DNA of 9,809 nucleotides from JAKACA01 sp050008715. GTDB lineage: Bacteria; Actinomycetota; Acidimicrobiia; Acidimicrobiales; Bog-793. Positions 1-5,969 of this stretch are shown here, piece after piece. Within the stretch, counting starts at the first letter, position 1, and every line of letters starts with the position of its first letter. The translations under genes and the position numbers were made by a program. The stretch is taken from assembly GCA_050008715.1 (NCBI GenBank), contig JBEKMC010000124.1, forward strand, positions 1 to 9,809, in the 5' to 3' direction. The notes under the pieces are model-generated. The model ran no database searches and was not told the origin of the DNA. It saw only the letters and a program-made list of their open reading frames with translations.

Positions 1-282
1 GGATGTGACGACGGTCATGATGCCATACGCATCGGCCGTTTTCAGTCGCCGTATCCCGGCAGACCGGCCCAAAGTGCTCCCCGATCGTACCGAGAACTTC
101 GCCTTCCTGGGGCAGTTCACCGACCTGCCCGAGGACGTCGTCTTCACCGTCGAGTACTCCGTCACGGAGCCATGCACGCCGTCTACCGCCTCTTCGGCGT
201 CGATAAGGAGATACCGCCGATCTATCACGGCCTCCTCGACCCCAAGGTCGGTCTGAAGACACTCGAGTCCGCCTTCAGGTAG
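1..282 (+). pseudogene. ohyA: Oleate hydratase (MCRA family), 3' end, frameshifted
   Basis: This is the C-terminal part of an oleate hydratase, the FAD-binding enzyme that adds water to the cis-9 double bond of unsaturated fatty acids to give 10-hydroxy fatty acids. The open frame runs in from the left edge at base 2. It reads TTVMMPYASAVF, RPKVLPDRTENFAFLGQF and DLPEDVVFTVEYSV, all close to the conserved C-terminal part of the family. After the GTC at 161-163 that frame becomes nonsense. From base 166 the next frame continues the family: GAMHAVYRLFGVDKEIPPIY, then HGLLDPKVGLKTLESAFR and TAG at 280-282. One base is therefore missing near 163-166. The rest is highly conserved and has no other lesion, so either a very recent mutation or an assembly error is possible. 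The 5' part of the gene is outside the window. Family identity is confident from motif recall; pseudogene status is less certain. Confidence 0.85.
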
Positions 283-311
283 ACAGATCCTCGGTTAGCT
301 TGCGGCGGTCT

Positions 312-334
312 CCGGTGCCCTTCGCGGTACCCGG
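312..334. terminator. Hairpin between convergent genes (possible terminator)
   Basis: CCGGTGCC at 312-319 can pair with GGTA-c-CCGG at 326-334 around a six-base loop, with one bulged base and one G-U pair. It lies in the 170-base gap between the convergent oleate hydratase and RibD-like genes, where a bidirectional terminator would be expected. No T-run follows on either strand, so the terminator call is tentative. A smaller CCCC-GCA-GGGG hairpin sits at 372-382. Confidence 0.3.
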
Positions 335-452
335 CGGCTTCTCCAAGAAGCAGAACCGCTTAGGTATTTCGCCCCGCAGGGGACAGCCGACGCCGCCTGA
401 GGTCGAATTTGAGTCGGCGAATGGCCTGCTTGTGAGCTCCGGGTGAGCCGAG

Positions 453-989
453 TCACCGTGAGATGCGATAGTCGGCCAGCAGGTAACCCCTGGGCGACGT
501 CGCGCTACGGAGCGATTCGAGGCGAATCGGCGGCAGTCCGTCCAAGAGCCGTCGCCCACGGCCAGCGATCGCCGGTGCGACGACGAGCCGTACTTCGTCG
601 ATGGCGTCCGCTGCGAGCAGCGCTTGGGCGACCGAGATGCTGGCGTGGACGCCAATGTCACCGCCGGACGAATTCTTGAGGTTCTGCAGGAACTGGACCA
701 ACCCGCCTTCGATCACTGTCGCATTGTGCCACTGCCGCCCCAGCGGTGTGGAAGATGCGACGTACTTTGCGACGTCGTTGATGAACGTGGCGAACGGCTC
801 GATCTCGCTGCCTGGCCAGAACTCAGACCACTCGTCATAGCTGCGACGGCCGAGAATGACCGCGTCCTGGGTGCCGATGACCGCGGCGAGGTTGGCATCC
901 ATCGCCTCGTCCCAGTCGACGACGAACTTGTCCGGGTCCTCGGCTACGCCATCGAGGGACAAGAGCTCGTACAACACCACCTTGCGCAT
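453..989 (-). CDS. RibD C-terminal / dihydrofolate reductase family protein
   Basis: A 178-residue protein of the RibD C-terminal domain superfamily (the YyaP/YwjB-like proteins often labelled dihydrofolate reductase family). The fold binds NADPH. In the characterised relatives it reduces dihydrofolate or the riboflavin precursor, but the substrate of these stand-alone versions is generally unknown. Visible hallmarks are an N-terminal strand leading to SLDG (residues 11-14), the nucleotide-site motif LGRRSYDEW (46-54), the GGDIGVHAS segment (109-117) where the family has its G-G-x-[IL] phosphate-binding turn, and DEVRLVVAPAIAGRGRRLLD (131-150), the classic C-terminal signature. Length fits the family. 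The ATG at 989 is preceded by a strong Shine-Dalgarno GGAGGAG (minus strand, bases 1001-995) with a 5-base gap, which fixes the start. No deaminase domain or riboflavin gene is nearby, so a role in riboflavin synthesis is unlikely. Confidence 0.88.
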   Translation of the reverse strand: MRKVVLYELLSLDGVAEDPDKFVVDWDEAMDANLAAVIGTQDAVILGRRSYDEWSEFWPGSEIEPFATFINDVAKYVASSTPLGRQWHNATVIEGGLVQFLQNLKNSSGGDIGVHASISVAQALLAADAIDEVRLVVAPAIAGRGRRLLDGLPPIRLESLRSATSPRGYLLADYRISR

Positions 990-1314
990 GCATACTCCTC
1001 CGGTTCAGCGGGACGCTACCTACTCTGACGGCTCGATCCGTCGAAACTCGTCGGTACGGTTCGGTCGAGATCCGATGGCGGGCGACGCCCACAGCACAGC
1101 GGTATGGCGGCGCCATCCGGGCGCCGAGCTACTCGGCGGTGCGATCGCGACACGCAACCGGCTGGCCGTTCGCGATGAGTTTGCGGGTTTCGTAACGTCG
1201 TATCTGCATGAGGTACGCACCAGTGACCCGGCCGTGGGCTACCGTGCCGGCGTCGGGCGGGAGCTGCCGCCGTTCGCGGCGGTGCGACCGAGCAGGCAGC
1301 GCGAGGGAGGACGT
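990..1314. other. Divergent intergenic region with a UTR hairpin
   Basis: This 325-base gap separates the divergent RibD-like gene and the VOC-SDR operon and should hold both promoters. No convincing -35/-10 pair was found by eye. The clearest structure is a perfect inverted repeat, CCGCCG-TTCG-CGGCGG, at 1267-1282, extendable by two wobble pairs to 1265-1284. It ends about 30 bases before the VOC start and so probably lies in its 5' leader. The VOC frame stays open upstream through this region, but that stretch resembles no known protein and is treated as non-coding. Confidence 0.4.
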
Positions 1315-1719
1315 GTGACGGGCAATTCGCTTGAGGGTCTCGGGGCGATCACCCTCTTCGTGGAGGACATTGCTGCCGCCAGAGCCTTCTACGAGAAGGT
1401 GTTCGCGCTGCCGCTCGCCTTCTCCGACGATGTCTCGGCGGCGTACAGATTCGGGCACCTGATCGTCAATCTGCTGGAGGAGCCGGCCGGGGCCTCGATG
1501 ATCGAGCCGGTGCCGGTGGCTTCCCGCAAGGCCGGCGCCCGAGCCCAGCTCAGCATCTTCGTCGACGATGTCGACGCCGTGTGCGCCGAGCTCGAGTCGA
1601 AGGGCGTCGCCCTCCTCAACGGGCCCATCGACCGGCCCTGGGGGATGCGGACCGCCATCTTCAGCGACCCGGGCGGCCACGTGTGGGAGGTCGCCCAAGA
1701 GATCGGCGGCGAGGAGTAG
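1315..1719 (+). CDS. VOC family (glyoxalase/bleomycin-resistance fold) protein
   Basis: A 134-residue vicinal-oxygen-chelate protein with the two beta-alpha-beta-beta-beta modules of the fold. Module one is about residues 10-55 (AITLFVEDIAAARAFYEKVF, then YRFGHLIVNLLE). Module two is about 78-130 (AQLSIFVDDVDAVCAELESK, then RTAIFSDPGGHVWEVAQ). The family includes glyoxalase I, extradiol dioxygenases and bleomycin-binding proteins. Glu125 in HVWEVAQ sits at a usual metal-ligand position, but the first strand (ITLFV) lacks the usual His, so the metal site is incomplete or altered and the activity cannot be assigned. The frame is open further upstream, but similarity starts only after GTG 1315, which follows GAGGGAGG (1303-1310) with a short four-base gap. 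The stop lies 3 bases before the next gene, so the two are surely co-transcribed and probably translationally coupled. Confidence 0.87.
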   Translation: MTGNSLEGLGAITLFVEDIAAARAFYEKVFALPLAFSDDVSAAYRFGHLIVNLLEEPAGASMIEPVPVASRKAGARAQLSIFVDDVDAVCAELESKGVALLNGPIDRPWGMRTAIFSDPGGHVWEVAQEIGGEE

Positions 1720-1722
1720 GCG

Positions 1723-2466
1723 ATGCAGCTCGAGCACAAGACCGCCGTCGTCTACGGGGCCGCAGGCATGATCGGCAACGTGGTCGCCCGTACCTTCGCC
1801 CGCGAGGGTGCACACGTCCACCTCGTCGGCCGCACGAAGGCCACACTCGATGCTGTGGCCGAGGACATCCGCGCTGCGGGCGGCGTTGCCGAAACGTCCG
1901 TCGTCGACGCACTCGATCGGGCGGCAGTGGACGCCCATGCAAGGTCCCTTGACGCCTCGGCCGGAGGCATCGACATCTCCTTCAACGCCGTCGCGGTCGA
2001 CGTGGAGCAGAACGTTCCACTTGTCGACATGCCGATCGACGACTTCATCGGCCCGATCGACGGCCTCTGCCGGACGCACTTCATCACCGCCACGGCGGCC
2101 GCCCGTCACATGACGGAGCGTGGATCGGGGGTGATCATCCTCCTCTCGGCCACTTCCGCCAAGGAGTGGCGCCACGAGATGGGCGGCTTCAGCCCCGCCT
2201 GCGCGGCAATCGAGGCGCTCACCCGGAGCCTCGCCGGCGAGGTGGGCCGGAAAGGTGTCCGGGTGGTGGGGATCAGGACCAACCTCAACCCTGAGACGAT
2301 CGGCGTCACCGACGACGACGTTCCGCAACTGGTCAGGGACACCATTCTCGGCCGCTTACCTCGCCTGACCGAGTTGGCCGGGACGGCTGTCTACCTGGCC
2401 TCCGACGCGGCAGCAGCCGTCACCGGGGTCGCCGTCAACATGAGCTGCGGGGCCGTTTTCGGCTAG
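1723..2466 (+). CDS. SDR family protein with substituted active site (FxxxC)
   Basis: A 247-residue short-chain dehydrogenase/reductase-fold protein of classical length. The N-terminal Rossmann unit has VVYGAAGMIGNVVARTF (residues 9-25). Its glycines are spaced G12-x2-G15-x2-G18, more like extended or atypical SDRs than the classical TGxxxGxG. Arg37 in HLVGRT would favour NADP(H), Asp62 is at the adenine site, and N88-A89 stands for the NAG motif. The Ser strand is VIILLSATSAKEW (137-149). Where classical enzymes have YxxxK, this protein reads GGFSPACAAIEALTR: the Tyr is Phe156 and the Lys is Cys160. Catalysis by the usual Tyr-Lys mechanism is therefore not expected. From memory, related actinobacterial SDR-like proteins carry similar replacements, so this may be a divergent subfamily rather than a broken gene. 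The frame is intact and conserved to the C-terminus (VYLASDAAAAVTGVAVNMSC). The Shine-Dalgarno (GGCGAGGAG) lies inside the end of the VOC gene. Confidence 0.9.
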   Translation: MQLEHKTAVVYGAAGMIGNVVARTFAREGAHVHLVGRTKATLDAVAEDIRAAGGVAETSVVDALDRAAVDAHARSLDASAGGIDISFNAVAVDVEQNVPLVDMPIDDFIGPIDGLCRTHFITATAAARHMTERGSGVIILLSATSAKEWRHEMGGFSPACAAIEALTRSLAGEVGRKGVRVVGIRTNLNPETIGVTDDDVPQLVRDTILGRLPRLTELAGTAVYLASDAAAAVTGVAVNMSCGAVFG

Positions 2467-2475
2467 AGCACCACC

Positions 2476-2498
2476 CCCGAGCTGGGACCTTTCTCGGG
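2476..2498. terminator. Weak inverted repeat between convergent genes
   Basis: CCCGAG (2476-2481) and CTCGGG (2493-2498) form a six-base inverted repeat with an 11-base loop, starting 10 bases after the SDR stop and before the end of the oppositely oriented lipoprotein gene. A second small stem, GGCCA-N7-TGGCC, is at 2526-2542. Position suits a bidirectional terminator, but the stems are short and no T-run follows. Confidence 0.25.
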
Positions 2499-2547
2499 CG
2501 TCAGAACCAGCGACGACTGACCGACGGCCAACGGTCATGGCCAAGCG

Positions 2548-3186
2548 TCAGGTCGAGCTGTTGTCCGACTCGTAGGTGACGCACCCGCTGGTCGTGCCGG
2601 GCGCGCACAAGGTCAGTATCAGGCTGGTGACTTGATAGCTCCAATCAACGGTGCCGTAGGCGGGGTTGCACGACTCGCCACAGTTCGACGTCTCGGTGTC
2701 GAGAGCGAGGGTGTGCCCCTGCGTTCTCCACTGGCCAAAAGTCTCGACGCCGGCGCAGTCGCTGTTCTCCGGGTCCTGCGCGAAGCTGAACGTACCGTTG
2801 CGACCGAAGGAGAACGAGTCGATGTCTTGACACTCGCCCGTCATCTCACTGCTCTCTTCGACCCAGTTTCCAACCATCGCCTCGTCGAGCGACCCGGTCG
2901 ACGCAGTCGAGCTCGGGGCGGTGTTCCGCGGCGTCGTGGTGCCAGTGGTGCCAGTGGTGCCAGTGGTGCCAGTAGTGCCAATGGAGCCAGGCGGACGGGT
3001 GGTCTGGCTCGGGTTGGTGGTACTTCCTCCTCCGACACGAGTTGTCACCGAACCGTTGGAGGAGCCACAACCGGCCGACACCACGCCTGCGACGATGAGA
3101 GCACCCAACGCCCGGGCGCTGAGCCAACGCCCGTGGCGCCCTCGTGCCATGTGACCAATGCGCGACCCGGGAGTCCTGTCCCTCAT
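2548..3186 (-). CDS. Secreted lipoprotein with GTT-repeat linker and lipocalin-like domain
   Basis: A 212-residue predicted lipoprotein. The N-terminus is basic (RGRHGRWLSAR), followed by a hydrophobic segment ALGALIVAGVVSAGC. Cys40 is the likely lipidated residue; the lipobox is imperfect, with Ser at -3. A low-complexity Ser/Thr/Gly/Pro linker (about 41-98) includes five perfect Gly-Thr-Thr repeats (70-84). The C-terminal domain (about 101-212) begins AMVGNWVEESSE, then FSFGRNGTFSF and GQWRTQGHTLAL. This resembles the start and beta-strand pattern of small lipocalin-like domains and carries six cysteines (119, 144, 169, 173, 194, 202), consistent with disulfides outside the membrane. Ligand and role are unknown. 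The upstream ATG at 3186 was chosen because AGGA precedes it by four bases; an internal ATG at 3150 gives a better-sized signal peptide but has no ribosome site. It is the last gene before a convergent neighbour. Confidence 0.75.
   Translation of the reverse strand: MRDRTPGSRIGHMARGRHGRWLSARALGALIVAGVVSAGCGSSNGSVTTRVGGGSTTNPSQTTRPPGSIGTTGTTGTTGTTGTTTPRNTAPSSTASTGSLDEAMVGNWVEESSEMTGECQDIDSFSFGRNGTFSFAQDPENSDCAGVETFGQWRTQGHTLALDTETSNCGESCNPAYGTVDWSYQVTSLILTLCAPGTTSGCVTYESDNSST
2936..2989 (+). repeat. 9-bp tandem repeat, 4 perfect plus 2 degenerate copies
   Basis: GTGGTGCCA repeats perfectly four times (2936-2971), followed by GTAGTGCCA (2972-2980) and a degenerate ATGGAGCCA (2981-2989). Read on the minus strand the units encode the Gly-Thr-Thr linker of the lipoprotein. 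Because the unit is a multiple of three, copy-number change by slippage would lengthen or shorten the linker without breaking the frame. Confidence 0.9.
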
Positions 3187-3328
3187 CGTTTCCTGCTCTT
3201 TCTGACGTCCGGTGGCAACGTCAACCCGCCGCGCCGGTCCGGGTGTCGTCTCACCTCAGACCTTGAGTTCGAGCAACTGTATGCGAAGCCACATGCCTGC
3301 GTCTCAGAGGATGATCGATCGAGCGCGG

Positions 3329-4747
3329 TCAGGCGGACAGCCCCGGATTCGGGCAGTGGCGCGGCCAGGGGCGCGCCGACTCGTATCGAGCAGCCGCTGC
3401 CAATACGAGGTCTTCGCGGAACCGCGGCCCGATCACTTGGAGGCCGACCGGGAGCCCATCAGAGGTCAGCCCGGCAGGGACACTGATCGCGGGCAGGTTC
3501 ACCAGGCTGGCTAGAAACCCGAGGACCACCGACATGCCAGCGTGCACCTCGACGCCGTTGATGTCGGTGGGCATTGGTCCTTCGGCTGCGAACGGGGCCA
3601 CAGAGGCCATCGGAGTCAGCAGCAGGTCGACGTCATCAAAGACCGTCGCGATCTCGTTAACCAGATCCCGGCGAGCGGACTCGACCGCGGCGGCCTCGGG
3701 CAGCGTGTTGCAACTGAGATGTTTCCAAGCCGGCGCAGAGAGCGGGTCGAGCTCATCGAGGCGGGTCTCCCACAGGGTGCGGTCGATCCCTACAAACTTG
3801 TCGACGCCTTCCACGTACGCGTAGGTGAGCGTGTAGTCGCTGAGCACGACCGGCCGGTCGACCATGACGGCACCTGTAGCCGAGGCGAACGCCCTCGCGG
3901 CCTGCTCGCAGATGGCGGCCACCTCCGGGTCGACCACGGCGAACCCGAGGTCGCTCGACCACGCCACGCGCAGCCCCGACAGCTCGAGCCGTCCGAGTGC
4001 GCCTAGGTAGCTGCCAGTCGGTGGCGGCAGGCACGTGCGATCACGCCCGTCGGGCCCGGCCATCACGTCGAGCAGCAGTGCGGTGTCAGCCACTGTGGTG
4101 GTCACACAACCCACCACCGCGTTCTGCGCGAGGTGCGTGTCACCGAACGTGGGAATGCGCCCGTAGGTCGCTCGCAGACCGACCAGGCCAGTGAAGGCGG
4201 CCGGTGTGCGGATCGAGCCACCCCCGTCGCTCGCGGTGCAGAACGGGACCATGCCCGACGACACGGCGGCGCTCGATCCGCCGCTCGATCCGCCAGGTGT
4301 GCGGCTGAGGTCCCACGGGTTGCGGGTCACGCCGAGCAGTGGACTGGCGGTGTAGGCCCACGCCCCGAACTCCGGCGTGGCGGTCTTGCCGATCGGGATG
4401 GCCCCAGCCGCCCGCAGCCGGGCCACATGGATCGCGTCGACGGTCTTGGCAGGGCCGTTCGCGAACCATCGCGACCCACGCGTCGTGGGCATACCGGCGC
4501 AATCCTCGAGATCCTTCACACCGAACGGAACACCCGCCAGCGGACCGAGTTCATCGCCTCGCCCAGCCCGCACGGTCGCGTCGACCGCCCTGGCCGCGAC
4601 CAGGGCCTGCTCGGCATCGAGATGAACTAACGCGTTCAGGTCGGCGTTGGCCGCGACCGAATCGAGGCACCGCCGGGTGAGACTCTCGGCCGACTCCAGG
4701 CCGTTGCGTATCCGATGCGCTGCGTCGGCGACGGTCGGCATGACCAT
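3329..4747 (-). CDS. Amidase (amidase signature family)
   Basis: A 472-residue, full-length amidase-signature hydrolase, presumably cytoplasmic since no signal peptide is visible. The Ser-cisSer-Lys triad is complete. Lys78 is in GVPFGVKD. The Gly/Ser-rich signature RTPGGSSGGSSAAVSSG (149-165) supplies the cis-Ser at Ser154. The nucleophile Ser178 is in SDGGGSIRTPA, with the 24-residue cis-Ser to nucleophile spacing seen in characterised members. The C-terminus (NLPAISVPAGLTSDGLPVGL, then QVIGPRFREDLVLAAAARYE) is also typical. The family hydrolyses amide bonds in diverse substrates (aliphatic and aryl amides, peptides, Gln-tRNA precursors). The absence of gatB/gatC neighbours argues against a GatA role, and the substrate cannot be named. 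Start is ATG 4747 or the in-frame ATG at 4741; neither has a strong Shine-Dalgarno. It is followed by the lipoprotein gene on the same strand after 142 bases, probably a separate unit. Confidence 0.92.
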   Translation of the reverse strand: MVMPTVADAAHRIRNGLESAESLTRRCLDSVAANADLNALVHLDAEQALVAARAVDATVRAGRGDELGPLAGVPFGVKDLEDCAGMPTTRGSRWFANGPAKTVDAIHVARLRAAGAIPIGKTATPEFGAWAYTASPLLGVTRNPWDLSRTPGGSSGGSSAAVSSGMVPFCTASDGGGSIRTPAAFTGLVGLRATYGRIPTFGDTHLAQNAVVGCVTTTVADTALLLDVMAGPDGRDRTCLPPPTGSYLGALGRLELSGLRVAWSSDLGFAVVDPEVAAICEQAARAFASATGAVMVDRPVVLSDYTLTYAYVEGVDKFVGIDRTLWETRLDELDPLSAPAWKHLSCNTLPEAAAVESARRDLVNEIATVFDDVDLLLTPMASVAPFAAEGPMPTDINGVEVHAGMSVVLGFLASLVNLPAISVPAGLTSDGLPVGLQVIGPRFREDLVLAAAARYESARPWPRHCPNPGLSA

Positions 4748-4865
4748 GAACGCTCAGCTTGTCACATCCGAACCGGCGTACAGCACCGCGTCCCGGGCTC
4801 AGGATCGGGAGAGGTGGCCATCTCCCCGCTGGGCGAGCTGCACGAGAGATTGCCGGCACGCACCG

Positions 4866-5051
4866 TTATGGCTGCCAGCCGAATCGCACGATTGCCTCGA
4901 CGCCACCGGAGCAGAGGAAGAAGTGCTCACGGACAACGATGGTCGCTGCGTTGCCGGGCGGCGTGATGACGGCTCCCGCCAGCTCCGGGCAGCTCGCCCT
5001 GGCGGTGGGCCTCCAGTCGGGGCCGCCAAACCGAAATTGGGCGCGGGCCAC
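4866..5051 (-). pseudogene. Unassigned open frame, possible 3' gene remnant
   Basis: A 61-codon frame beginning at a GTG with no obvious ribosome site. Its third codon positions are mostly G or C, as in real genes here, and the product looks protein-like: SCPELAGAVITPPGNAATIV, then VREHFFLCSGGVEAIVRFGW and the TAA stop at 4866. The same frame continues upstream of the GTG to a stop near 5100 without recognisable similarity. I do not recognise the family. Since it directly follows the decayed antiporter and lacks a convincing start, it may be the surviving 3' end of another broken gene. It could also be a small intact gene or a chance frame. The 5052-5175 stretch upstream shows nothing assignable. 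Confidence 0.3.
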
Positions 5052-5175
5052 CCTTCGCGCCGAGAACCACGACCCTTGGCGGAGGCGGCACGGGAAGAGT
5101 ATTCAAGGTGACCGCCCGTTCCGGGCTGTTGCGCAGGACGATCTTCGGATAGCCGGAACTGCGCGGTCGGCCGGT

Positions 5176-5911
5176 GCCGCCAAGACGGACTGCCACACGC
5201 TCCAGCCACGAGCCGGCGAGAAGGGATGTCACCACCGACAACATCACAAGGCTGACAAAGAACGACTCGTTGATGATGCCGGAGGAGCTGGAACGCCGCT
5301 GGGCTGCGCCGGGCGAGCGGATTCGCCCGCATCCGCGCGAGCGCCCGGTAGGCCGGGCCGCCAAACCGGAGCGCTGTCCCAAGGAAGACCACGGCCACAA
5401 CCGTGTGGTAGATGCTGTTGTCGGTCACGCCCCGGACGCCGAGCAGCGTTGGCAGACCGAACGCCTTGCTGCTCGTCTCGACCAACCCGACCGCCACCGC
5501 AAGAACCACATAGACGACGATGTCCTCGATCACGGCGACCGACAACACGATGCGGGCAAAGCGAGTGCCGAGCAGACCCACGTCGTGCATGATCCGTGAG
5601 ATCACCGGGATGCTCGTCACGGCGACCGCCATTCCGAACACGAGGATGAGCGCCGTGTGACTCGCTGCCGTCCCTACAAAGCCGTGCGTGCCGAGAAGCG
5701 CCACCAAGACGAGACCGGCGGCGAAGGGCAGCAGCAGCCCAAGCGATGCGATCAGGCCGACGGTTCGTGCGGCGTCCCGCTGCAGCAGCCGGCGCATCTC
5801 GGCTCCTGCCGCGAACATCAACAACATGAGTCCCAGTTGGGAGATCGCCCCGATGGCAGCGGCAGACGAGCCATAGGTTCCAGATCTGCGAACCGTGCCA
5901 CGCGATGGCAC
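5176..5911 (-). pseudogene. CPA2-type cation/proton antiporter, truncated and deleted
   Basis: This is the remnant of an Na+/H+ or K+/H+ exchanger of the KefB/CPA2 type. From GTG 5911 the frame gives the third-helix region (AISQLGLMLLMFAAGAEMR, residues 22-40), further helices at about 51-75, 87-105, 118-146 and 165-183, and the ion-site helix LSVAVIEDIVVYVVLAVAVG with E129-D130 in place of the usual D-D or N-D. The first helices (about 60 residues) are absent, and the start abuts the divergent gene at 5970. The homology stops at residue 210. One base later (5281) the frame shifts, and the next recognisable piece, GIINESFFVSLVMLSVVTSL and LAGSWLERV, is the final helix. The helices normally lying between, about 150 residues, are missing. 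With an N-terminal loss, an internal deletion and a frameshift, a working transporter is not expected. Family recognition is confident; the exact ion is unknown. Confidence 0.8.
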
Positions 5912-5918
5912 AGCGGCG

Positions 5919-5959
5919 TCACGCCTTTGTGGGTGAAAGGATCACGCCTTCCAGGGTGA
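5919..5959 (+). promoter_or_regulatory. Twin tandem palindrome-like sites upstream of repeat protein gene
   Basis: Two copies of the pattern TCACGCC-TT-N3-GGGTGA occur at 5919-5936 and 5942-5959, 23 bases apart centre to centre. Each is an imperfect inverted repeat (TCAC.CC paired with GG.TGA), and the 23-base units starting at 5919 and 5942 match at 18 positions. The second copy runs into the Shine-Dalgarno GAGGGG (5958-5963) of the gene at 5970. This is the look of a paired operator for a dimeric regulator that would block transcription or translation initiation. No regulator gene is adjacent and no clear -35/-10 was found. Confidence 0.4.
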
Positions 5960-5969
5960 GGGGAACACC

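Noticed and set aside
1023..1314. Upstream extension of the VOC reading frame
   Set aside because: The frame is open but resembles no VOC N-terminus, and the GTG at 1315 has its own Shine-Dalgarno.
1129..2328. Long open frame on the minus strand (399 codons) opposite the VOC and SDR genes
   Set aside because: It is antisense to two clearly recognised genes, has a low-complexity Asp/Gly/Val/Arg-rich composition and matches no family. Such shadow frames are expected in GC-rich coding DNA.
2936..2989. Tandem repeats considered as a CRISPR array or regulatory iterons
   Set aside because: The units are 9 bp, directly abutting with no spacers, and in frame with a Gly-Thr-Thr linker in a lipoprotein.
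3196..3224. TTGACG on the minus strand as a -35 box for the lipoprotein gene
   Set aside because: The -35-like hexamer is good, but at 17 bases spacing the -10 position reads AAAGAG and would overlap the ribosome site, leaving almost no leader.
4799..5280. C-terminal half of the 370-codon minus-strand frame that starts at 5911
   Set aside because: Beyond 5282 it is Arg/Ser-rich nonsense created by the frame change; the antiporter's last helix is in a different frame.
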